The position numbers and the translations under genes are program-made. From Ichthyophthirius multifiliis (lineage: Eukaryota; Ciliophora; Oligohymenophorea; Hymenostomatida), in contig NW_004086177.1 of NCBI RefSeq assembly GCF_000220395.1, positions 62,001 to 126,000 of the forward strand: a stretch of 64,000 nucleotides of DNA, written 5' to 3'. Within the stretch, counting starts at the first letter, position 1. Each line of letters begins with the position of its first letter. Of the stretch, positions 10,865 to 22,685 are shown piece by piece. Under the pieces are notes generated by a model. The model was given only the letters and a program-made list of their open reading frames with translations, made no database searches and was not told the origin of the DNA.

Positions 10865-12364
10865 ATGTAAAAAATTCAATCAATAATTTTATAAATTTAA
10901 AAGAGTTTATTGCTTCAATAATAACTAAAAGTTTTTATAATAACTTTTTTCGCACATGCATCTTTACACGGTAAAAATAATAAAGATAAAAATAAAAAAA
11001 ATAAACCTTAAAAAAGCATTACGAACATCTTGGTCTTTTTATTCAAAATACATAATAAATGACATAAAATAAATAACTTCATAACAAATAGGTTACATGA
11101 ACACGTCTTTTTTATTGTTAATGGGGTTCGGCTTATATTTTTTTGGAGGATTAGGTAAATAATATCTTAAAAATAAAATTAAAAAAAACTAGGTGATAAA
11201 ATAAGTGCAAAAAAATATTTAATGTTTGGCATAATTTTATCAGCATTATTTGTATTCATGATACCAATATTTTATTTTCTAGGAATTTATTCCCCAATAT
11301 ATTTCATTATTTTATAAGGATTAAATGGTTTATTTGAATCTACAGCACAGCCAGGTTCAATGAGACTTTTAGGAACCTGGTTTTCAAGCCAACATCGAGG
11401 TATTTTATTAGGAATATGGTCTGGTAGCCGTAGTTTTGGAGACGTATAAGGATTATATTTATCTCATATAATAATTAATAAATTCAGTTTATAATGGAAT
11501 TATGGTTTAATAATATAATCATTCATATGCTTTTTGATAAGTTATTTAATATATAAATAAATAATTAATTATCCTGAAGAAATAGGCTTAAAAATTCAAT
11601 AAGAAACTACAATATAATAAGAAAGTTTACAACTAACGCATTAAAAGACACATATTTCTATAAGTTAAGCTTTTTATACAATTCCAGGACTTTTTTGGCA
11701 TACATTAACTATGATGTTTTTGAAAGCTTTAAACTATGGAATACTTTTTTGGTATCCAAAGTTTTTACAGGATATAGGACTTAAATAATAAAGTTCATAC
11801 ATCGCAATTTTCTGCAGTGTAGGAGTACTTTTAGGAGGAATAATTTCAGGATGGATAGGAGATAAAATAGATAAAAAAAGAGGTATTTTAATACCTCCAA
11901 GCCTTTTCTTACTTGTAATTTGTCTTTATTTTTTCAGTGTTTTAAATTAATAAAATGATTCAATTTTACATTTTTATTTTTACTCATTTTTTATTGGATT
12001 TTTTCTTGGTGGACCTTATAATGTACATCATGGACCACTTGTAGTTGATCTTGGTTAACATGAATCTCTTAAAAATAATAAAGAAGCAATAGGAAGGGTT
12101 ACTGGGATTATTGAGGGAGCTGCTTGTATTTCCTCGGCGATTGTTTAGATCGTAATTCCGTATTATGGAGAAAATAATATCTTTAAACTTTTTATAATTA
12201 TTAGTTTAGGAAGTATTGGATGCATTTGGCCTGTAGCTGTTAGTGACTATAAATATTTTAAAAATAAATATAATAATTATAGTTTAAACAGAAAAAAAAT
12301 TGAAAATTTAAAAAATGATGTAAAAATACAAAATTTATAACATTAACTTATTTAGAAATATTGA
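10865..12364 (+). CDS. SLC37-family sugar-phosphate/phosphate antiporter
   Basis: Three exons (10865-10970, 11017-11154, 11193-12364) with introns of 46 and 38 bp, phases consistent, giving 471 residues and about 12 membrane segments of the major facilitator fold. Diagnostic blocks: FFAHASLHALRTSWSFYSK (family: Y-x-x-x-H-A-x-R-x-x), GGLGDKISAKKYLMFG, AQPGSMRLLGTWFSSQHRG, WSGSRSFGD, PEEIGL, LNYGILFWYPKFL, GGIISGWIGDKIDKKRG and FFLGGPYNVHHGPLVVDLG. Known SLC37 members exchange glucose-6-phosphate or glycerol-3-phosphate for phosphate in the ER or organelle membranes. The acidic DLGQHESL near the end matches the family block DLG-x-x-x-x-L. Substrate cannot be told from sequence. The start is the first ATG in the exon-1 frame. 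Confidence 0.9.
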
Positions 12365-12685
12365 TTAGTTTAAAGGTCTATTAAAATTTATTTGAATTAA
12401 TTAAAAAAAATATAATTTATGAAAAAAATATATTATATCTTTATATATTTAATTATAAGAATTTATATAAACAAAAAATATTTAAGTTTATTTGCTTTGA
12501 TAAATAATTTAATTATATAATACAATTATAAAAACTAAAAAGTAAAATTAAAATTATAATATGTTTAAAAAGATAATGATAAAAAAAATTATAAACATTA
12601 AAGAAATATATATATATTTATTAACTATTTATAATGTCTTAAAAGAAAAAATTATAAATTTTAATAATATTTATATTTATATTTA

Positions 12686-12734
<49 letters not shown>

Positions 12735-13837
12735 ATATTATAAATTTTTTTTTTTTACATTTTAAATATTTATAATTAATAGACATATATATATATATAT
12801 ATATTATTATTTTGTATAAATTTAATGTTTATATTATTTTTATTTTATTAAATTAAATTAAATATTTTAATTTGTTTTTTTTAAATAAAAAAAAAGATAT
12901 TAAAATTTTTTATACATATAATTTTTTTTTATATCATAATAGTCTAAATTTATAATATCTTTTTTTTATTTTTACTAAAAATATATTATATAAATTTTAT
13001 TTATTTTCAGAACTTTTATTTATTAATAATAAAATAAGATACTTTATATTAATGTATCTTATTCAAAATTATTTAAATTAGTAAATATAATAAATAATAA
13101 AAAAAATACAGGTATTTTTTAACATATTATTTTCCTTTTAAAAATAAAATTTTAAAATTTTTATTTTTTTATTAATATATACTTCTAAAATAAATTAATA
13201 ATATAAATATAAATATATAAATATAAATATATATATATAAATATATTTATATATACATTTATTATATTATTTATATTTAACTTTATATATAAAACATTTT
13301 TATTTTATTTAATTTTAAATCATATATATTTATATTTTATTGTATATATAAATTAATATTATAAACATATATATTTATTTAATTTGTTTCTTTTTTTTTT
13401 TTTAGTTTTTTATTTTTTTTATCTAATAAAATTTATTTTTTAGTTTTTATTAAGAATACTTTTTATTTATGTTTTTTTTATTTATTAATTTTAATAAAAT
13501 AATATATTTTTAATTATTAATTTAAATATTATCAAAATGTTAAATTTATTTTTATAATTATAATATTTTTTTTATATATAATTTTTTCTTTTTAATATAT
13601 TTAAACTGTAATTTCTTTTAATTTAATTTATTTCATAATTATATATATATATATTATTTTTATCTTTATATTTTTTTTATATATAATATTTCAATAAAAA
13701 AAAAAAAAAATTTTAACTATAAAAATTTTTTATATTTTTTTTATTTTTAATAATTCACAATATTTTTTAGGTTAATTAATATAATATATTTTATTTTATT
13801 TTTTTCCAAAAAATAAAAATATATTTATATAGCTAAA
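12365..13837. other. AT-rich spacer with poly-T and AT runs
   Basis: About 1.5 kb. Includes a TATATT/AT run at about 12670-12720 and T-runs. No gene supported; the 60-codon frame at 12561 is a translation of the repeat. Confidence 0.65.
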
Positions 13838-14230
13838 TCATGCAATTAGTTAATATAATTTTCCTCCAAATCCATATGAAATCATAACGTTGATAATATT
13901 TAGCCTTTCCTCTTTAATATTTAGTTTTTTCACGACACTGAACTAGTATATATGTCATCAGATAGATATTGGGATTCCTGTTATGGAAGTTTTAGTTATT
14001 CTGCGTTTAGATTGTAAAAAAAATTATAATATAGATATTTTTTTCCTCTTATTTAAATTTTATCATAAATTCTAGAAACTTTTTTTTATTATTAATCATA
14101 TTAATACTTAATTGTTTGTTTTTAAATTTTTATATGTAGGTAGTATGAGCTTAATATACATATATAATAAAAAATTAATTGCAGTAGTCTACCGTGATTA
14201 TTCTGAATTATAAATACATGCATACATAAT
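13838..14230. other. Exon-like stretch of unresolved strand
   Basis: 13850-14030 is visibly richer in G/C and in mixed codons than the surrounding spacer, and a second pocket lies near 14140-14215. On the plus strand one frame is open throughout (FPPNPYEIITLIIFSLSS, IDIGIPVMEVLVIL, later MSLIYIYNKKLIAVVYRDY). On the minus strand an exon after TAG at about 13950 would read KKLNIKEERLNIINVMISYG then FGGKLYQLIA and stop at TGA. Both are plausible and exclude each other. I could not assemble a complete gene; a small multi-exon gene or a decayed one are the options. Confidence 0.3.
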
Positions 14231-14689
14231 TTAATTATCATAAATAATTATTTAAAATAAATAAAATATTTTAAAATATAATTATAAATATTATTCTATT
14301 CATTAACTAAAATTCAAAATTGAATAAAAAACATAAGAAAACCAAAATAATAATATTTTTTAAAATAATAAATAATTTAATAATTAAAGAAATAAATCTA
14401 AAAAAAAATATATCAAATAAAATTTATATTGAATATGAATAATTTAAAATTTATTTAAATTTTTAAATAAAATATGTCTTTTTCTTTATTATTTTTACAA
14501 TTTCTTAAATCTATTATTTTTTTTGCTTAAATAAAATTAAATTAATAGTTTTATTAAATAATTTTTTATATATATATTTTATGAGATTAATTTTATGGTT
14601 ATTAAAGTTTTAATTTAAAAAAATATATTTTATGAATAATATTTATACAAAAATATGAATTCATAAACTAGCATTTATAAACAAATTTT

Positions 14690-15688
14690 AATAAAATGTT
14701 ATCCTTGTATATTTTATGGAGCAATTTCAATTTAAATTTTATTTATAGTAAAATCAATTTCAAAATAAATTAATTAAATTGGCTACATTACAGTAATTAA
14801 AATTAAAATAAAAAAATCAATCATATTTATAATTAACAAAGGTATTCACATACTAATAAATATTTTCTTATATATTATGCTAAATAATATAATAAATAAT
14901 AAACAAAAAGTAAAATAAAATTCAAATATAATAATAAGAAACTGAATTTGAAAAGGTATCAATTTTATAGTAGTTAAGAAAAAATTAATAAATCATAGTT
15001 TATTCTATAATTTATTTAATAAATATTTATACAGGAGTAAAAGCAAATTCAATATTGCCTATACCTATGTATATTAAAAAAATAAAATTATTTAATCTAA
15101 TTTATTTGTGAACAAACAAAAAGGTACCTCTAATTAAGAAGAACATTAATATTTTTTGTTTTTATTATTTCATTAATACTTGGAAAAAATTAGCATTACA
15201 ATGGGAAAGCTAAGCTATCAATTGCATGTATAACATCAGGAGCTTTAATTGCTGGGTATAATACTTTTGATGATAATTTATATGGTTATTTATTCTGCTT
15301 TTTAAATAATATATTGACTGCTATAGGTTTATAACTAAGCAAAACTTTGAATGATAATTCTAATATTTCACCTTTTTGTAAATATAAATTATATTATTTT
15401 AATAATAAAAAATTAAAGAACTTATTAATGAAAATAGTAAAAATTTATTTCCTATTTGTTTAATATTTACTTTACTTTAAAAAAATATATAAAATATATT
15501 TAATCCTAATATACTAACATGGAATTTTATATTAATAATATAATATTATTCAATTTTAAGTAAAAAATATAGTTATATATAAAAAATAAATAAAAAAAAA
15601 TATTTAGGTTTTTTGCATTAATTATCAGTTAATTTATGCACGATGTAATGTTCAACTTTATCTGTTTCTGTGACAAATAATTTAAAAG

Positions 15689-15744
<56 letters not shown>

Positions 15745-15933
15745 TTGTAAAATTGTATTTTTATATTTTAAAAGGATATATTAAGCACTATAGTTTCTTT
15801 ATTCATACATAATGATATATAAGTTGATGTATTTTTAGTATTTGGTTTATTAATGTCATTTATAGGATCATATATATATATGTATTCTAACTATTAAGAA
15901 TTTAAAGAAAAAAAGAAAAAAAAAATAGAATGA
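14690..15933 (+). CDS. SLC35-type nucleotide-sugar transporter
   Basis: Exons with consistent phase are 15124-15377, 15419-15687 and 15775-15933, preceded by an exon ending at 15068; introns are 55, 41 and 87 bp. Family blocks: TGVKANSILPIPM then LRRTLIFFVFIISLILGKN (the F-x-x-L-R-R-x-x-I block), the G-A-L-I-A-G block in CITSGALIAGYNTFDD, GYLFCFLNNILTAIGLQLSK, and the last-helix region VTNNLKDILSTIVSLF. These multi-membrane-segment proteins exchange a UDP- or GDP-sugar for the nucleotide monophosphate in Golgi or ER. The 5' end is uncertain: a candidate first exon near 14697 reads IFYGAISIQILFIVKS, but I find no convincing ATG, so the start given is approximate. Confidence 0.72.
15690..15736. 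repeat. (AT)n tract inside an intron
   Basis: About 23 AT units fill much of the last intron (15688-15774) of the SLC35-like gene, making it twice the usual length here. Confidence 0.9.
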
Positions 15934-16066
15934 ACATATAAATTCAAAATATATATATATATAAAAAAAAATTAACTTTCTCAATTAAAGAGAAAAAAAT
16001 AATATAACTTTTATATAATTAAAAAAAAAAATCAAAAAATCAAAAAAAAAAAAACGAAATAAAAAA

Positions 16067-17061
16067 ATGGACATTTATCGTCTTTCAACTGACATAAAAT
16101 TTATGAATTAAATTGGTATGACATTAAGTGTAGAAGAAAGGTATATAAAATAAAAAAATAATAAAAAAAATCAATATAAAAAGAATGAAATTAGAATTAT
16201 CCATATTAAAAATTAATGAAAATGAAAATTTCGACTAAATATTATTTTGGGGAAAAATCCAAGGTGTAAAAGCAGATTATTTTGTAGCTTTAGCTTTGTA
16301 ATATAAAGGAAAATTTGAGTTTCCTTCTAAGAAATTTTACTTTGCCAAAAGTGATACATTTGATTTTGAAGAACTTCCTGAATGTAATTTAGAATATTAA
16401 CAGTAAGTTGATACATTTAGGACATTATTTACAGGAGATCCAAAAACTGTTATCATCCCTCTCAAAGAAGAAGAAGAAGCCCCTCCAGCAGATGCAAACT
16501 AAGAAGAAATTCAAGAAAAAGCTCCTGTTGATTCTGATGAAGACGAAAATCCTAAAGTGAAACCAAAACCTTTTACAGAATCAGATAGATTGGCCTATAT
16601 AATAAGAGCAATTGAAAATGACTGTTCTTTAGTTCCTGTAGGAGCTTTAAAACTTACTCCATCTCATGAATTAAGATATAATGATTCTTTTAAAGGTCTA
16701 AGCTTAAAAGAAGTTAACTAAATAAGTTTATATTAACATTTTAGAGCTCCATAAACTTAAGAAAAAAAAGATTTCATTAGTAGAGATGACGCTATTTTCC
16801 ATTTCAATATTTTTGATCCTATTCATAATGATTTACCTAAAGGTTGCTGGTCTTTATAGACAGACTCCTCTAAAACAAATGTATAAATTACTTTTATTTT
16901 ATTTTTGTTTTTACTTATTTAATTTTTTTTGAAAAAAGGCAACTTTAAGAAGTCTTACTTGGCCAGGTTTTGTGGGATACCATAGAGCTAACTCGAGAAT
17001 ATTTGGATATTGTTATATTGGAAACGGATTAAAAAATTGTGATTTACCTTTTCTTTTATGA
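16067..17061 (+). CDS. RSPH9: Radial spoke head protein 9 homolog
   Basis: Three exons (16067-16140, 16184-16880, 16939-17061) with 43- and 58-bp introns give 297 residues against 276 in human RSPH9. Conserved blocks run the full length: LFWGKIQGVKADYFVALAL, FYFAKSDTFDFEELPE, FTGDP, LAYIIRAIENDCSLVPVGAL, FKGLSLKEVN, YQHFRAP, DLPKGCWSLQ, LRSLTWPGFVGYHRA, FGYCYIGNGLKNCDLPFLL with TGA directly after. An acidic insert (EEEEAPPADANQEEIQEKAP) lies between GDP and the second conserved region and accounts for the extra length. RSPH9 is part of the spoke head that touches the central pair and shapes ciliary beating. Its presence fits a motile ciliated cell. Confidence 0.96.
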
Positions 17062-17150
17062 TTTTTTTATTATATTAATTACAATATTATAATGTTATAC
17101 ATTTTATTAAATTTTTTTATAAAATATTTAATTTTTATATTCAATATTTA

Positions 17151-17226
17151 ATTATATATATATATAATTATATATATATATAATTATATATATATATAAA
17201 TATATATATAATATATATATATATAT
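17151..17226. repeat. AT-rich near-palindromic repeat
   Basis: Four TATATATATA blocks spaced by AATT or AAATAT, each about 16-17 bp. Confidence 0.8.
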
Positions 17227-18211
17227 TAAAGCTTATATGTAATTTTTTTAAAAATAAAAATATTTTTATGAATTTTTTTTATTTATTATTTCGATAAAAA
17301 CTATTAATTTCTAGTTTATGCATAATTTATTATTTTATTGATTTAATTAGTTTGTATAATACATTCATTATTAGCATATTAAATATTTTTGTATCTTTAT
17401 TTACCAACTAAAATTAAATTAATTATAATTTTTAAAATAGAATATGATTATAATATTGATTAAATAATATTTTGAATATAATATTATTTTAATATTAATC
17501 TATATATTTATTTATTATGATTTATTATTCTAAATATAACTTTATTGTTTGAGATTAATACATTATAAAACATAAAATAGTCAATTACTATGATTATTAA
17601 AATAATTATAATTTAAATTTTATATTTAATTATTATTACAAAAAGTATTAATTTAAATAATTAATATAGGCTTTAAATATTGTACAATTAATTAAAATAG
17701 TCTGATAAAACTATAATAACAGTTTTTGATTATAAAAAAAAAATTAGGCTAACATCTTATTTTAAAAGTTTTAAAATATAAATAATAAATTATTGTTATA
17801 AAAGAAAAAGCTATTATTTAATTAATTACAATATTTTTCTTAATATAATTTGTATATTTTAATTATGAAATATGTTAATTAATTAATTATAAAAAAATAT
17901 TTACTTAAAAAAGGATGATATTTTAAATTTAATATAATATATATATATATATATATAGTTTTCTTAAAAATTAATATATAATTATTTTGTATTTATATAT
18001 TGATATTTTTATTTATATTATCTAAAATTTTATATTATTTTTATTATTATTAATAATATAAAAATTAATATTATTTATAATATTATTATTATTTATATTA
18101 TTATAAATAAAAATATTTAATTATTAAAATATATTTTAATTTCATTTTTTATTTTTAATATTATTTGAAAATTAATTATTATTATAATAAAATTTTTTTA
18201 AATATTTATTT

Positions 18212-18264
18212 TTATTATTATTATTATTATCATTATTATTATTATTATTAATATTATTATTATT
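18212..18264. repeat. (ATT)n microsatellite
   Basis: About 17 ATT units with two interruptions. Confidence 0.9.
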
Positions 18265-20831
18265 TAATATTTTAATCATTTTTTTGTTTTTTTATATATT
18301 CTTTAATATTTTTTATATAAAAATTTATAATTATTTTAACTATTGTATTTTAATTTATTTTGTTCAATTATATTTTTTTTTTTATACATAAAAATATATT
18401 TATAATAATTTTTTTTTATATATTTACTTATTTAATATATTAGATAATTTATTTTTAATTATAAATATATTTTAAAAATAATGTTATGTAATTAATTTTT
18501 AATATCTTATTTATTATTATTACATATATTATTTCATTTTACCAACATAATATATTCTTTATTTATTTTTAAAAATTAATTTTTATTTTTTATATTCACA
18601 CTAATTTTCTAGCATTAATTTATGTTCAGCTATTTAACTGTTTTTAATATTATAATAAAATATTTTTAATAAAAATAAAAATATAATATTAGATATTTAA
18701 ATAATTTTATTGTAATATCTCTTTATATATTTAAATAAATTTTTGGTGTTTAATATTATTTATCATTTATTAACCTACTATTATTTTTATTTAAACTTTT
18801 GTACAATATAATCTAAAAATTACCAAAATTCTTAATTAGTTTTACAAAGTGATATTTAATTTATTCTTATTAAATTATCTTATATTGTATTAATATAATA
18901 GTCGTAATAATATATCGATTTAATTAATATTTATATATATATAGAATTATCATCATTTACTTTCTAACCTAAGATTTTTTAAAAATGAAAATTTTATTTA
19001 TAAACAAAATTTCATATAATTTGATAAATAATTCTATGTTTCTTCTTGTGAATTTACCTTTTTCACAGCTATATACTTTTATTTTAATTTTACTATATTT
19101 TTTATATGTTAAAAGCTTGAATCTTACTTAACATACTTAAATATATATAAAATCTTAACTAATAATGCATTTATTGATTTCTTTATTTTTAGATATTAAT
19201 TCTCACTATTTTTAATTTTTTTTTTTTTTTTAGATAAAAATATATAGTTTAATTGATATTATTTAAATTAGGACTGTTCAGAATTTTTCTTTTAAATAAA
19301 AATTGGATTATAAAATTTAGATTTTAATAAAAGATATGTGATATAGATTAGTTTCTTAAATAATAATTAAATACTTAATTTAAATATCAAAAAAAAATAT
19401 ATTGATTTTGTTATTTTTTTAGATTTTGCTTATTTATTTATATTTAATTTATAAAAAAATAATTTTTATTTTTAATATATTTTATAATAAATTTTTATAA
19501 TTATATCATATTTTTCATAATTCATGATAAATAAAATAATAATTTTTTTATTTAAGTAACAATAAAGTTTTAAGTAAATTTATTTTTATCATAAAAATCA
19601 TAGTTAATAAATATTAAACTTATGTGTAATATTCATTTTCAAAAATATAATTATAATTAAATAGTCAACAATTATATAAAAAATTTAAATTTAATTAATT
19701 TTAAATTTTAATATTTTTATATTTTAATTAAAAAATCTTATATATATATATTAATTTTTAATAAAATGTAAAATGATAAAAAAGTCAATTAAAAAGAATA
19801 ATATTTTATGCTTAAAAGTTTAATAAAAATGATAGAAAATTGATAAAATTAATACATTAATAATTAATATTAATGAATATATATATAAATAAGCATAATA
19901 ATATATTTTATAATTTTTACTTTTATACATTTTTTTTTTAAAAATATATATATCACTTATAATTCTTATCAAATAATATGAAAAAATTTAGAATATATAT
20001 ATTGATTATATAATTTATAATATATAGTTTTTTATAAAATTTAAAAAAAAAATATTATTAAAAATTTGCATTTTTTTATTTTTAAATAGCGAAGAAATAT
20101 TTAAAAATATTAAAAATTTATATTATAAAAGTTCAATATTCTATTTAAACAGATATAAGAAATAATCTTTTTAATTTTATATTTGTTTTTTATTAATCAT
20201 ATTTAATTTATATAAGTTTTTCAAATGTAATATAATTTATTTAATATTAATATCTTTGCAATTATTTTTTTTGCATTAAACATAACAATGTTTAATACTT
20301 TTATAAAATAAATATATTTTTTATTATAGTTTACTACCAATAAATAATAAATAATTACTAAATTAAAAGAAATATTATAGATTAAATTATAAATTAATTT
20401 AATAGATAATTATACTTTTACCTTCAAATATATAATTAATTTAATCTTTTTTTACTAGAAAATACTTTTATTATAATATTTTTTCTATTTCAATTTATTT
20501 AAATCCAAAAAGAAATAAAATAAAAGAAAAAAAAAAACTAAAGAGAAAAAATAAATAAAAAAATTATAGTGGTATATAAAAAAAATTAAAAAAAAACAAA
20601 TGAGGGGAAAAAAAATTAAAAGAAAAATAAAAAACTTCCCTAATAATATAATATATAATAAAATAATCAAACTAATTTAAAATCTGATTTTTTTTCTCTT
20701 CTTAATATAGGAAGAATAATTAAAAATAAAAAAAGAAAATTAATAGTTAAATAATAATAAATAATATAAATAATAAATAAATAAAATAATAAAAAAAAAT
20801 ATAAAAAACAACCAAAAAATTAAAAAAAAAA

Positions 20832-21294
<463 letters not shown>

Positions 21295-21583
21295 ATGAAA
21301 TTTATTATATTTTTTTTTTAATAAAAAATAATATTAATATTATAAATTTTATGAATACCTTTTTATTTTATTAAAAAAAATACTCTGATAAATATCAATT
21401 ATATATATATGGATATATTATATATATATATTTTTTTATTTTATATATGTATTTTGCTTTCTTATTATATTGTTTTTATTTTTTTTATTTTTTTATTATT
21501 TAAAAAAAAAAATTATTTATTTTAATAAGTTTTTTTAAAAAATATAAAAAATTTAAATTTTTAATTTTCTTTTTTCTAATTTA

Positions 21584-22122
21584 TCATTAATTAATTACTT
21601 CATCATCTTCAGATTCTATCGAATTAATAAATTCATTTATATTCTATAATTACAAATAGTCTATATTATTAATTTATAATTGTTATTAATATTATAATTA
21701 ATTATTATCTATGTGCCTTTTTTATACTTAAGTTTATATTAAATCGTCTAAATTATGAATAATTTTACAATTAAAGTTATTTAACAAGATGAAATTAAAT
21801 TAAATATCAGTTCCTTATTTTATTAAAATCTATTTTAAAAATATATAAATAAAAAAATAATATTATAAATTAATGTTTACTTTTTTATTTTATAATTAAT
21901 GTAGACTTTATTTGATATGGCTTATTTTTTTTTATTCTATTCCTATATAAACATTACTATAGCATTTTATATATTTTTTGAAATATTTAGATATTATATT
22001 TTTTACTTTCCATCGGAAAGATAAAATTTGAGACAACTATTTTATGTGTTTTTGGCATTTAAATCTTGTTTTTCTGCAATATTTTGGATAAATAAAATTT
22101 CTAAAAAAATATCATTTAAAAT
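21584..22122 (-). CDS. RMI1-like OB-fold protein, 3' exons
   Basis: Three exons join in phase: 22122-22007, 21956-21881 and 21829-21584, with introns of 50 and 51 bp. The product reads ILNDIFLEILFIQNIAEKQ, SCLKFYLSDGNVYIGIEQ, a short insert, then FNFILLNNFNCKIIHNLDD LIQ, and ends in an acidic tail (SIESEDDEVINQ). The pattern L-x-L-x-L-x-D-G ... I-x-x-x ... G-x-x-L-L-x-x-x-N ... L-x-x-L matches the OB-fold of RMI1/TDRD3-type proteins, where RMI1 works with a RecQ helicase and topoisomerase III. The 5' exons were not resolved and may reach 22.4 kb. It is convergent with H3. Coding is well supported by the phase match; the family call is moderate. Confidence 0.55.
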
Positions 22123-22685
22123 CTAAATTTAAATTTATTAAATGACTTTTATTTTTTTTTAAATAAAAAATATTTTATACTTTCTTGTTATCTTTAATAT
22201 TATTCAAAATAATAATATTTTATTATTAATTTATATAAGATTCAAATTTATCATTTATTATACTAACGAAAAATTACTTTATCTATTTATTAAAAATAAT
22301 TAAATCATTCATTAAGCATTATCTTCTAATTAAAAAATAAACATATTAAAATTACATTTGAGTTTAAGTTTTAAAAGTCAAGCAAATGATTAATTATTTA
22401 ATTTTGAAGTTAAAACTTTTCCAAATATGAAGTTTGTATGAATAAAGTAAATTTTTTTTATAAATAATCTTTAAAATTCATTTATTTTGATTTTAAAAAT
22501 ATCAGTAAAAATAAAAAAATAAAATACTTTAAATAGACAAAATTTTATTTTTTATAAAAATTTTCTATTACTTGAAAATATTTTTATTTAAAAGCAATTC
22601 AATAAAACTTAATTAATATTATAAATAAATAAATTTAAAATAAGAGCTTAGTAAAACTAAAAATTCAAAAGATTCAACAAAATAA
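22123..22685. other. Unresolved region between RMI1-like gene and K+ channel
   Basis: May hold the 5' exons of the minus-strand gene. A candidate minus-strand exon around 22300-22440 has mixed codons (for example FIFGKVLTSKLNNQSFA) but ends in TGA in that frame. It also contains the upstream region of the K+ channel. Confidence 0.35.

Larger units (their letters stand above)
17062..20831. other. 3.8-kb AT-rich spacer with microsatellites
   Basis: The longest empty region of the window. It holds AT runs (17151-17226), an ATT array (18212-18264) and many A/T homopolymers. I see no exon, no RNA gene and no transposon; frames without TGA in it are K/N/I/F strings. The last 150 bp would be the H3 promoter. 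Confidence 0.6.

Noticed and set aside
12561-12743. 60-codon frame ending in poly-IY
   Set aside because: Direct translation of the TATATT/AT repeat.
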